A DNA stretch of 64,000 nucleotides. Source: Alitta virens. Lineage: Eukaryota; Annelida; Polychaeta; Phyllodocida; Nereididae. The notes below the pieces were generated by a model that saw only the letters and a list, made by a program, of their open reading frames with translations, was not told the DNA's origin and made no database searches. The stretch covers positions 32,744,136 to 32,808,135 of the forward strand of contig OW028580.1 in assembly GCA_932294295.1 (NCBI GenBank), read 5' to 3'. This document shows, one piece after another, positions 1-11,436 of the stretch (positions are counted from its first letter, which is position 1; the number at the start of each line of letters is the position of its first letter). The translations under genes and the position numbers were made by a program.

Positions 1-1
1 T

Positions 2-733
2 TACCCCTACGAGTACGAAGGAGGGCACATCCAGAATGCTAAGAACCTGTACACCCACCGAGAAATCCTCGACGAATTCATCACTGACGATGGTCACCTC
101 AAATACCAGTCAAAAGACAGCACCAAGAGAACGGTCATTGTATTCCACTGCGAGTTCTCCTCGGAGAGAGGTCCCAGAATGTCCCGATTCCTCCGAAATG
201 TTGATCGTGACCAGAACAAAGAGAGCTACCCTCATTTGCACTTCCCCGAGATGTACTTGTTACACAATGGCTACAAAGAGTTCTACTATACCCACAAGGT
301 AAATACATTGTTCACTGTACTCTACTTGCTTGTCTTTCGTGGAAGCACAGAATATTTTAATGTAAGTGCTTTGTAACATCTTTTTAAGAAGGGAGTGACT
401 CTTGTCTTTATACTTTGTAAACTCTAAATTTCATTAATGTTTGTGGGTCGCTTTCTACAGATCTTCTGTTAAATGCAATAATAGGAAAAAGAATGAGTTT
501 TGTGTGAGTATATTCTAGATTTTCACGGTTGCTTTTTTGTCCTTCAGGAATTGTGTACACCCATGGACTACAAACCTATGTTGCACGAGGACCACACCGA
601 AGACTATAAGATGTTCAGAACAAAGACCAAGTCTTCAGAGAGCAAGACCAAGCGCCTTGCCTCTAAATCCAAGTCCTGGGCAGGAGAAAAGCCGCGAATT
701 CCTGTCAGATCTGGTCTGAAGGGTCTTCTCTGA
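2..733 (+). CDS. CDC25: M-phase inducer phosphatase CDC25, C-terminal part (5' end outside window)
   Basis: Dual-specificity phosphatase that removes inhibitory Thr/Tyr phosphates from cyclin-dependent kinases. Two coding exons are visible: 2-298 (frame from base 2, donor gtaaat) and 548-733 (acceptor ccttcag, phase 0, stop 731-733). The first carries the rhodanese-like catalytic core with the signature HCEFSSERGPRM: catalytic Cys in HCEFSSERG and the phosphate-binding Arg. It continues to FPEMYLLHNGYKEFY, typical of CDC25. The second encodes the basic C-terminal tail, with MLHEDHTEDYKMFRTKTK and WAGEK as in animal CDC25A-like proteins. The regulatory N-terminal half lies upstream of the window. 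The track-style ATGs inside exon 1 are internal. Paralog cannot be assigned. Confidence 0.95.
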
Positions 734-2210
734 TGTCGTAATTGACGTTAATTGATTTTTAATTGGTGTCTATGCTGTAGTGGTCTAGTGCAACAGCTTT
801 TTTGATGTGTGAGTGAGTCGTACTTTTTGCGTACGAAGTGTGTCTGTGAACGCAAATGTGAGAGTGAATGTGATATGTTATGCTTGTTTTACCTAATCCT
901 GAAGAAGCTGTTTATTATTACGAGTGTGTACAATTCAGTGTAATACTTATATAATGCAATTAATGTGTGACTGACTGTTAGTGAAATAATTCAATCAACT
1001 TATGTGCAATCAATTACAATCTAAGAGAATTTGGTTTTTCTGGAATGCTTTTGATATCAGAGCCGGGGAAGAATTTATTTGCAATTGAATTCAATTTAGG
1101 GTAGTTTAATTTATGAATGTGTGTATCGTATTAATAGCTGTTAGAGGTGTTTAAATTATTATTACTGGTGTTGTTGAATGATTATAATAGGTTATTAATA
1201 GTAATTTATATATTCCGTTGTTAGGAGAAATTTCTGCGAATCGTTTCAGAAATGCATGTTGTGTTTTTAGTCCAATTATGCGATCTCGTTTAATTCTGAC
1301 TCCAAACTGATGTCTTTTTAAAGATTTCAAGTTTTGATCTCCAGATAATTATTATCAAGTGTGACTGGTGTGTCTGAGTGAAGAGTATGTCAAGTGTTTT
1401 AAGTATTTCGCTATGTTGCGAGGCAGTTTTCTATTAACTGTATAATTTCCAATCCAGTAGCTTTTAATACTGCCACTTTTTATACGACTACTTTAACAGA
1501 GTATACAATTTTTTTTACTACTTTATGTATGACTTTATTTAGGAGGCAACTTTAGAGAGTGCTTTATACACTGATCATACAATGTTTAGAACTTTTTTTA
1601 CTCTCAATTTTTTTATAGCAGTAACGAGTCATAGGTTTATAATGACTTTATTTAACGAGGGTAAATGAAAGTTCATAGTGGTGTCACCGGTCAGAATTTA
1701 CGAGAGAGCGTCTTGAGTGGTTGAACGCTTGTACCATGGTGCCTTGTACAGTTGTAAATATTTTAATATGTCCATAAATACCTTGTATCATTGTGTACAT
1801 ACATATTGAGAAAGCCAGCAGTGTACATATTCCTACCTATTTTTGGCATTTAGTTCGATAGTCCAGTCGACTATAGTTTAAAAAGAAAACCTACATTTTA
1901 TAAGAGCGAACACATGACCAACTTTTATTTCAAACATCTGGGCTTTCAATATATTATTATTATTATTTTTTTTTTTGAAGCAGTTAAATTTTAGTGTCCA
2001 TTTTAGAAATTAATTTATCCTAGATTTGCTATTTTTTTTCTATGTGTCGAAACCGATACATTGTTTTTCCTACTTGTTGTCAGATGTACAACTTTTCTGT
2101 TATTGTTTATGATTTTATAACTTATGTTGTTGACTGCTTCTATATGAATACCTTTCTTTCAAGATTGCAGGGTCAATGTGCCCTCAATAAATACATGTAC
2201 AAAAGAAAAA
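734..2210 (+). other. Probable CDC25 3' UTR
   Basis: About 1.5 kb of AT-rich sequence after the CDC25 stop without convincing coding potential. A canonical AATAAA lies at 2186-2191, followed by an A-rich stretch, and is a likely polyadenylation signal. The ORF at 2042-2230 runs through this signal and is not credible as a gene. Confidence 0.55.
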
Positions 2211-5200
2211 AAAAACGCTTTGTTTGTTAAACATTTTAAAGAAACAAGAAATGGTTGGTAGCTGAACGATGATTTACTTGAAAAACAACCAACTTATGGA
2301 AACTAGCTTTTCTTGTCAGTGGATCTACTTGTGTGGGAAATCCTTCGTGGGATGCATTGTGCCACTGATGCCATTCAGTATACAAATTTTAACTTATGAA
2401 CCGGTCTTAATTGCCACTGGATTAATTTATTTATGTGGTAAGTACTTCGTTTGAAGGCTGCATTTGATGCCACTAGGGTTCCTCGGCCAATATGTCAATA
2501 ATTATGATTTAAATATTTCCACACTGACATTTATTCCATCGGCCGGGGACATTGTACCGGTTGAGGCAGTACACCAAAGTTACAGCAGTCAGCTCAGCTT
2601 AACTTCACCCTATTTTTGGCCAAGGGTATTCTCATTGGAAGCAAACCTCCGTGACGAAGGGATCTACAAGCCACACTGCTGTTGATCTGCTTACTGGTAT
2701 TTCAATGGCCCAACTGATTTTGTCTCAGTTGTGTAGTGAAAGAAAAGGCATTGTACTCAGCCAGATCACTTGTCTTTTCCATGCCAATTTTAAGTGACAA
2801 ATTCACAGACCAGTAACCTGTGAACACCAGAAGTGTGCTGCTGACCTAGCTGAGAGGCTGAACTTAGATCAATGATACAGCATCATTGAAATGCTGCCAG
2901 AAATGAGAGCTGATTTCTCAAATATGCCTTGTCTATTGATTAACCAAATGTACCAGTTATTACAGCAGCCAATGCCCCTTGATCCACTACTCTGTGGTAA
3001 GCGTCTGAAATTAGTCACGTTCAGCAACTGGAGATAAAGTCACACATTCACATGATGTGTTCAGTGTCTCAATTGATGCCACTGGGTCTGAAGCTAGTCA
3101 GCTTATAGGACCAGCTGCCAGAGGCAGTTATGATGAGATAAGGCTTGGGAGTCCACACCATGTTACACCTTTACCCCATGGGTGGGCCCTGTTACTTGCC
3201 TCGGCACAAACACTTGATTATCCAACAAGGGATGTCTAATGCGAATGAAGAGTGCCCTGGCCGAAAGACGCTGCAAGTAAAATGTTTCGGCTGACATTCA
3301 GCTTTAAAAATGTTTTAATTACTGTCAGAGCATCAATTTTGTAGAACCAGCAAGATGCTGACCAGTTACAAAAAAACAGCAGCTAGCTATTTCAGATACT
3401 TAACTTATATCAGATGAACTGATTTGTTGATTGAACAGAAACAAAATGTCTAAATATTGCTTCTTTATTTGACTTAGATTTACAAGCATGAACACTTTCA
3501 TAATATTCAATGAACAATCTGGCATGCATAAATACATTGTAAATATTCAGCTGTCAACATATATTACTCTAATATAAATAAATACCATTGTAAATATAAT
3601 TTACATACATAAATACATGTATATGTCAGTAATCAACTTCTACAGAAATCATTTGCATTTTGGAGAATCAAAGTAGACCACATGGAAATATGACATTTTT
3701 ATAAATTAATATTTACAGTGCAATGAGTATTAACTATGAGATGTAAGTATAATATTCCTGGAGATATTATATATAACTAAGGGACCACTTTTAACAAGGT
3801 GAAATATTTAAACCACAAATTTAAGCCATGGTGTACATAGCCACAGAGTTTAAGCGCCAAAGCATTTTCAAGCTTAATTAACCTGCGATACACCACAGAG
3901 TAATTTCTAGTTTGTCACTAGCTCACTGGTTGATAGACATTTTCTCGTTGGCAAAGATCGCCGTGCATGGAGCTGGTACAGCGACGAGCGACACTTTGAT
4001 GTCGTGAAAATGGTTGATAAAATAATCAAGTGAAAATGTATCACTAGGCTGCATTATGAAATACACAAACCATGACCTCATTGACGAAGTCCTAAAAATC
4101 AATGACAATGGTAAAATTGTAAGGCAAGAATGTTTAAGAACTGCATTTATGTCTAATATCTGCAAGGAATAAGTGGAAGTGTATCTATCACTCAGGTTGT
4201 ACAGGAGACTCTAATGTATATAAAGGAATTTACATATAACTGGACGGACATAATCTGGCATAGTTCATTTTGCATAGCACACCCTGTCTTTTCTTCTGAA
4301 GAGCAGTCTCCTTCAGTACAATATATCACTATGTCTCCCTCAGTACAATATATCACTATATATATGGTTTAATCCATAATCACACAAAATGTTCAGGTGA
4401 AGTTGGGCAGCATCAGTTCATCGGGCAGTGCTGAATATGAGACACAAAGCTTTCAAATATGTGACAGCTTGAAAAAATAAATATATATACCAAAAAAATT
4501 GTATCTAATAAAAATAATCTTATTCTGTGATTAGGTTGTAAATTATGTAATACTAGTGATTGAGTCTAAGAGGGTATTCCCCGAAAGAGTTTAGGAATGA
4601 TGTTTATCGTTAAAGAAACGTATATAATGATATTAATGAACATTATCTAAAACGTCTGACCATGAGTACTTCATTGCTGCTGTGTTCTTTGATCTTAAAA
4701 GTAATTTCAGCAGCCCGATAAACTGCAAAATACCCAAGAAAATATTTTAATCACAGACCTAGCGGAAGTAAGTTAAATTGAAAACAGTCCCACAGATGTA
4801 GAAGAATCTCCAACACCACAAAAAAGTTACAGAAGTAAACGTCCTACCACTAATTCTATACCTGACCTTGAGGTAAATCAGCCTAATTTTGTAACATTTA
4901 CTAAGTAGTGGATTTAGGGGTGGGGGTTTAAACCCCCTCCTTTGGCCTAGTACATTTTAATTTTAAAAATATTAAAAAAATCAGTGGTCCTCGCAATATA
5001 TTTTAATTTGTCAATCACAGTGACAAATTTTCTTGATCCGCCCGTTTCTCGAACGCCAAACACATTCTCTAGTCAAGCTCTAAGTATATGAGGTGGTAAC
5101 ACCTCATCTACTTTCATACATAGCCATGTTGCCCATACACAGTTTTTTTCCTACACAATGATACAATAAAAAGATTAATTAGATTCTAATACAAAAATAA

Positions 5201-6050
5201 ATTGTTTGATTTCAGTAAACCATTGTATTAATAAATGATTTATTCAACCTCTACTTGGAATCAAATGGAATGTTCTTGAATTCCAAATGGAATGTTTTGG
5301 GCATTCATCACAAGCAAGGGCATCCAGAAAGTAAACCATTACAATTTCAGTTGCAAGTGATATGCATCATACTCGCAGCACCAGCTCCTCACAAGGAATT
5401 AACAAATAATATTCACTTTTTCGTTGTATATCTTGACTATACAGATAAAGGCTCAAAATAAGTACTGAGATTTATACACAAATTTGGTTGAAACTGAGTA
5501 TCACTAAGGTATCAGCAAGTTTAAGTCATGAAAGCCTGCGACTATATTAATATTCACAATACATTCTAATAGTAATATTCACAATAACGCACAATATAAT
5601 ATAAATATATAATCTGTACACAGTATATGTATCATCATAGCATCTAACATGTTCAATAGAATGGTATCCTCTGCATCACATCACACTATAATATATTTGC
5701 AAAAATAGAAAGTAGCATCAAATTCCAATGTCTTGGAACATATCACTTTACTTATTCTTAATAATCTCTCTCAACTAACCAACATAAATGCAAAAGCAAA
5801 AACATCGTCAGAAATTAAGAACTTATGTCATTTTGATAAAAAAATTTAACATCACATTTTTATAAACATATTTAAAGGGAAAGTACATGAATGACCACAC
5901 CTTTGAGTTTTCATGGTTGCTCCAGGAACTATTAGATTTTGAGTACTATTCAGCTAATGACAGTTTTCTTTTGATTCTGAGATTCTTCGTACTGTTGTAA
6001 TTCCATAGCAAACAAATATAATCTCATTCAAGTTTTTCTTTTCGTATAAC
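2211..6050. other. Intergenic / clarin 3' UTR; repeats, no gene seen
   Basis: No supported exon. Contains two diverged copies of a roughly 60 bp segment near 2316 and 2416 (both with GGAT..TA.TT.TGTG..A and TGATGCCACT), a copy of a dispersed repeat at 3090-3215, and short tandem copies of a CAGTACAATATATCACTAT block near 4315-4360. The part nearest 6050 must include the clarin 3' UTR (minus strand), whose end cannot be fixed. Confidence 0.5.
3090..3215 (+). repeat. Dispersed repeat copy 1 (unnamed family)
   Basis: Shares an about 125 bp core with 28970-29072 (same strand) and 48505-48640 (opposite strand). Shared blocks in order: AGTCAGCTTATA..ACCA, CTG(C)CAGAGGCAG, GATGAGAT, GGAGTCCACACC.TGTTACA, TTTACCCCATGGGTGGG, TTACTTGCC. 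Boundaries and class unknown; could be a SINE or MITE fragment. Shorter matches to the CAGAGGCAG..TAAT part occur near 28105-28135, 30115, 30230, 38240-38285 and 56970. Confidence 0.6.
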
Positions 6051-9000
6051 TCAATACATCATGACTCCATCTAAAGCTTTGTCGCCTTTGTAACGCACAG
6101 ATTTCAATTCCAGTCTCGACAAAGCCAGCACAGCGATGTTGGTCAGGAAGAACGCTGATGCTATGATGACCAGGTAGAAAGAATAGTGGAGGGTGGCTCT
6201 GCCGTCTGATGTCCATTTGAACACTACACGATCTTCCGACACCAAAACGTTCTTTCGGAAGTCGATGAAAAAGAGCACCAGGTACAGCACAAAGGACAGA
6301 CAAGAGAAAAGAGCTGAAAGGAAAGGGATAAACATGGAAATGCCATCATTCAGGGAAGTCGTTTATTGCATTCAAAACTCATTCTCATAATTCTAATCCA
6401 TTTTCCCCAGTTTTACAATAACAAAGTACGATAAATGAGAAATTTAAAAAAAGTCCCGCAAAAGTTTGTGATTATTTACATACCCCGATGAAGTTGATAA
6501 AAGATTGTTTTTAATATCAAAAAAAACAAATTTCAATAAAGGCACATATCTCATTATTTCAATTTGTCCATTGGGTCTTACGATATTTCAATTAAACCAT
6601 TTCACGTATATCACATTACAAGTCTCAGCATCTGTATCAATCCAATGCTCACCTGCTAAACTGTTCCACACAAAGAGACCCAGAGGTCCAGTGATGGTCT
6701 CGACGGGACGTGTGGATGCATTGATGATAGAGAATGTCATACACGCCAGGCCCAACACGATTCCCAGCACTAAGAACACAATGGACGACACCCACAGACC
6801 GAAGTTGAACAGATCTCGGTCGTTCGCTTGCAGGGTCACTGAAACATCCACCAGAAAATCAATTCAGTGGGGGAAGCATCAATATGAGAAATCACAAAAC
6901 GGCCGCCTAATGCAAAAGTACTAATATTTCAGCCAAGATATTGGCACTATTTTCATTAAATGTTAATTGCCAAAAAAACAAGCAATGACTAAAGACTAAG
7001 TGATTTTTTTCAAACAGTATTTAATCATATTGTCTCTCGTAAGATATATTATAAGACTATTTGTAACCTGAGTTGCCGGAGTATTCCATTTTTGTTCATT
7101 TCAGTTCTAGAACAAGTTTCCAATTTAGCACCTTCTTTGAATTACAAATGACAGCAGAAAGGTGATCAAGTTCCACTAATGACCCAATGACCCAATTAAG
7201 ATTGGTATACAATATGTTAAAGGTCAAAACACTACATCATGCAAACCTAACTACCTGTCTAACCTATGCGACCTTTTCTATTATTAGTCTCCAATAATCA
7301 ACTACTGTATTTGATCAATGACAGCTAATATTGGATTCATATCAATAATTCAAGGACAGGGTAATTATCCAACTAATCATTTATTTTTTCACAACAGCAA
7401 CAAAACAAAACAATTCAATATGACAATATTAACTAACAGCCTACAGTCAACAAACTAGACAATATCATTGGCAGTCCATCCCAATCATTCAAAGATATTC
7501 GTTCACAAATAGATCAGAATGCAATAAAGCAAAGAAAAAACACTGCCAAATTACAAAAGAGTACATGCACCCAGTAAAAGTAATTGATTCATACAAACAT
7601 TAAAAAAAAATTATCAATATTTAAAGACAAAAATGCATACAGAAAAAATAGGGGATATAAAGTTATCAAATAAAAGTACCCATTGTTAAGCCATGCAATC
7701 AAATAAAATCATGAAACAAAAACAGAAATGGTTTCTTAAGAGCCAATTCATGCAAACAAAATTTCTAATGGAAAGACCAAACTAAATGATCACACAAGAC
7801 ATTGAAAAGACAATACTACATGATCATCTACACAAAATCACACAAAATCAGGCATGCGAACACTCTCAAGTCACTAATCAAAAGCTTCGCTGTAAAATAT
7901 ACCATTGACAGGACGACGTTCGGCATCAATAGAATGTTCCATTTCACTGCTTTGTTCCACAGACCAGCCACACCTGTTCTTGTTTTCCGCACATTTCACT
8001 GTAGCATTCAAACGGTTACACAAACATATGAGACATCAGTCACATTCATTCATTCAGCAAAACAGACAGATCACATTACTGTATTAGTTCCATTACAGAC
8101 CCGACTGCAATTAAATCAATTACACTGTAATACAAGTCTTGTTTAGACATTGAAGTGCGATAACCTTGAAAACATAAAACTTTCAATGTCACTCTTAACC
8201 TCTAAAACATTGCTAACCTTGTAAATAAGGACTCAAATAGTATTAGCTGTAGCATTACGTATATCTAGATAGTCTGACCATGTATGTATGATAACTTGTT
8301 CAGATTCATTTGCTTTCATTTTTACCCTCAGCAAAAACATTTGCCGATGGTATTGTAGTTACTTTGGTCAAAAGTTGTCTGTAAGCCGGGAGGGCAGGCG
8401 TGTTGTTTACCACATTCCCTAAACCATGGTACTGTTGGTTTAAAATAACATCCCTTGGGTTTTGGAGAAATTAAGTATATATATATATATATGTGTATGT
8501 TTTAAAAGTAGATAACTTCAACTATCTATAGGCACACTAATTGCTATCTGTGCAATAATGCATTTAAAAATTATATATCAAAATTTCACACTGAGGCCAA
8601 TATTCATCTCAAATTTTCCATAGGTATGCTGCTGTAGCAGCCTATGTTTAAAAAAAAGTTTTTTTAAACAAACGTATCATGTACATGTGCTGATGCAATG
8701 AAGTCTAAATAAGGTGTACTATATGTACATTGTTGACATTACAAGTTAAACTACATCGTGTATCACAAAGTCCATGATAGAATATTACATAAGTTGTAAT
8801 TTAACCCATAAGCTATCATAATTATAATATATATATAGATATATTTAGTCTTTTGATAGACAGGTTAATGTTTATTATGGGAGCTTATGGGCTAGTGAAT
8901 GCATCATGGGCTAGTGAATGCTATTTGAAAGTTCTTTTTTCCATCATGCGATGCATGTTCTCATGGTCAACTACAACATGCAATGTAGCACCTCCGTAAA

Positions 9001-9842
9001 TGTGGGCAATAAGGTTTTCTCATGTCACTCCAATTTGATCTATTCATCAATGTACACCTGACATGCACTTTGCATGTGTAATTTTGTAGTTGAACGTGTA
9101 AGCAAATAATAGAAAAACACCCCTGACATGTGCAATTATTATCATAAAAACATCTCTTTGTAGTTTGGTCAATAGAGAGCATTGTAGTGATGAATACAGT
9201 CTAGCAACCTCGTGCACTTCCTATACACATAATATCCCACATACATGACAAGCTCACTAAGCCAGTTATGCAATATAGGATACCTATATCCAACCCTAAT
9301 AATATACGAGTATTGATTTCCTATGAATCAGAGGAGCCCAATCTGGCCCGTTTGAGATGCAGCCCAGGGACAACAGGTAAATACAAAACAGAAAGCAAGA
9401 TCAATACGACGGAGCAATGTGTCCACCCAGGAGCAATTACACTAAATAAACAAATTCTAGCTGTTTGCATCGCAAATATTTTGGGCCATTATTGATGTTA
9501 ACTAACAGGTTTTTCCACCCATGATTTCAGGTCTTGGGAAAATAACTGATAAAATTAAAATGAGTCAAAATCAAGGTAATTTGAAAATCACAACACATTT
9601 AAAGTGATTCACACATGTTCAATTTTTGGCAAACCATGCCTAGTGCTGCCACCTATTGAAATAAAACAGGATGACTTCTAGTGCCACCTGGTGCAATTAA
9701 ATCTTTAAAGGAATTTGATTACTGTACCAGATATATATAAAGCTAAATACATATATTTATAACATGCAATATGCACTCAAATAAGAGCTGATAAGGACTT
9801 TTGATCAGCATTGTCAACACAATGCAGGATATTGCGGACTCG

Positions 9843-9899
<57 letters not shown>

Positions 9900-10616
9900 T
9901 ATAGGCCAACATTCAATAAATTAATAAGTTTTGATGAAGGATATTGCATATAATTAGAGAAAAATATAATAATTTAGGCCTTTACACATTGTACAAAGGC
10001 AGTTAAAAAAATAAAAATAAAATAACTACAATAGAAATATATATTATAGGTATCAAGCAATAGGTTTTAAATTTATATGCAATATTTGAAATTCTAAGTA
10101 TAAACTGCAAGAAGTTAATTAAGTATAAAATAATCATAAGAGACTCAAGAATATTTTATTTAGACCATATATGTAAATGTGAATAAATAAATATATATAT
10201 ATATATATATCAAATAAAATAATGAAGCTATGGACAGCACAAATAGGCATATTTGGAAACAATGAGGATCTTTCCTTATTTGGAAACAATGAGGATCTGA
10301 CAATTAATAATTTACAGGAAATCACACAGCACAGCCACAGGTAAACCTTACCACTAATTTCCTCCTTGCGAACTCCCAGGCCGTGGTCCAGTTCCTTCTG
10401 ACCTCTGAACAGACCAAAGTGTACCAGACCTTGGAACTTTGTGTTGAGGTCTCCCCCTGTGACATTTCTGGCCTGGCCTTTTGTGGATTCATCAACTAGT
10501 CTAATAGGCCTGGCGACCACCCAGAAATCTGTCCCAAGTGCAGCTGACAACAACCCCACTGCAAGGGTTGCCAGCGAAAAAGTCACCAAAAATACAACCC
10601 TGTGTTTTTTCCTCAT
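6051..10616 (-). CDS. CLRN: Clarin-family tetraspan membrane protein
   Basis: Three coding exons on the minus strand: 10616-10352, 6838-6653, 6313-6051, joined by two phase-1 introns with good GT/AG sites; 237 aa, close to vertebrate clarins (about 230). Four membrane segments at about residues 8-28, 100-124, 141-167 and 194-216. Family hallmarks: ALGTDFWV after TM1, N-glycosylation site NVT at 51-53, FGLFRG..ELDHGLG in the first extracellular loop, and RPVETITGPLGLF before TM3, which parallels the clarin-1 PFETLHGPLGLY block. The ATG at 10616 is chosen because MRKKHRVVF matches the family start and an in-frame TGA lies upstream with no ATG between. In vertebrates clarin-1 is the Usher syndrome 3A protein of hair cells and photoreceptors; the role here is inferred only. 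Which vertebrate clarin is closest is not decided. Confidence 0.88.
8467..8492. repeat. (TA)n microsatellite in clarin intron 1
   Basis: Alternating TA run in the 3.5 kb clarin first intron (6839-10351). That intron holds a second longer array at 9846-9893 and otherwise nothing I can identify. Confidence 0.8.
9846..9893. repeat. (AT)n microsatellite, about 24 repeats
   Basis: Uninterrupted AT dinucleotide array in clarin intron 1; likely polymorphic. Confidence 0.95.
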
Positions 10617-11436
10617 TGCCAAGTCTGCGAGGGAGGTCGGTGAGTGTGACAAACTACCAATGGACACTCCTCCTTGGCTAGAATCCAGTCATTCTTGAAG
10701 ATTAAGGTGTAAAAACAATTGTCCCATGCAGAGTTGATCTCACCTGGCAGGTGTCAAGCACGCGCGATCGACCAATCAGAATGAAGCAACCACTTTTACA
10801 AATTAACACCAGGGGACCCTGACTCGTGCGCCATCTGCCGGATTGAAAATTGAATACGGGTCAATTCGTCGACAAGCAAATTCGTCTACAAACCAAGTCG
10901 TGTATATTGGGATGATAAGTCGTTGATATCTTTATGCCAACTCGTGCTCGTTGACAACGTATACATCTTGCCCAGTTGTTATTTCGTCTACAAAGTAGCC
11001 TCTGATAAAATATACAAATAGGATCAGTATATAGATATTTGGGTGGGGGGGGGGGAACTATTTTATTTCTTATATTTTATTGGGAATGAAATTAGCACAT
11101 ATATATATATATTCATTATATAAGTTGAATGAAATTTCACAGTATTAAAATAATTTATTTCAATTATACTATAAGCAAAGGCCAAAGCTTTTGTGTCTAG
11201 ACTGCAATGCATGCAGCATTGCAGCATGTCTATCTTGAAGTCAACCAGTTGGCTAAACCTTGGAAGAAATATCAAAGAGTTGGTGACCAAATGTTCAGAC
11301 CGTGCTTTCTCTGTCAACGAGTTGGCTGCTTAATGTCGACGAATTGGTTGTCAACGAAATTACTGTCGACGATTTTGCTTGTCGACGAATTGACTAGAAA
11401 TCGAAAAATTGCGCCGAATTGTGGTTTGAGAAAAGG
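10617..11436. promoter_or_regulatory. Shared upstream region between clarin (-) and BRD8 (+)
   Basis: The two start codons face away from each other across 820 bp, so both promoters should lie here. No TATA box or CpG island can be defended. A 535 bp inverted-repeat element (10860-11394) fills most of the interval and ends 42 bp before the proposed BRD8 ATG, so part of the BRD8 5' UTR or promoter may derive from it. Confidence 0.45.
10860..11394. mobile_element. Nonautonomous DNA transposon with about 34 bp imperfect terminal inverted repeats
   Basis: Left end starts GTCAATTCGTCGACAAGCAA; the right end, read on the minus strand, starts with the same 20 bases and continues to diverge slowly. 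Both ends contain further TCGT(C/T)(G/T)ACAA repeats. No transposase ORF is seen. Target duplication not clear, so superfamily is not assigned. Confidence 0.75.

Noticed and set aside
6505..6924. 139-codon plus-strand ORF
   Set aside because: Antisense to clarin exon 2 and its flanks; the minus strand has the family match.
10134..10667. Longer clarin exon 1 with start at 10667 and run-through to 10134
   Set aside because: The codon at 10667 is GTG, and the run-through ignores a good donor at 10351; the ATG at 10616 matches the family start.
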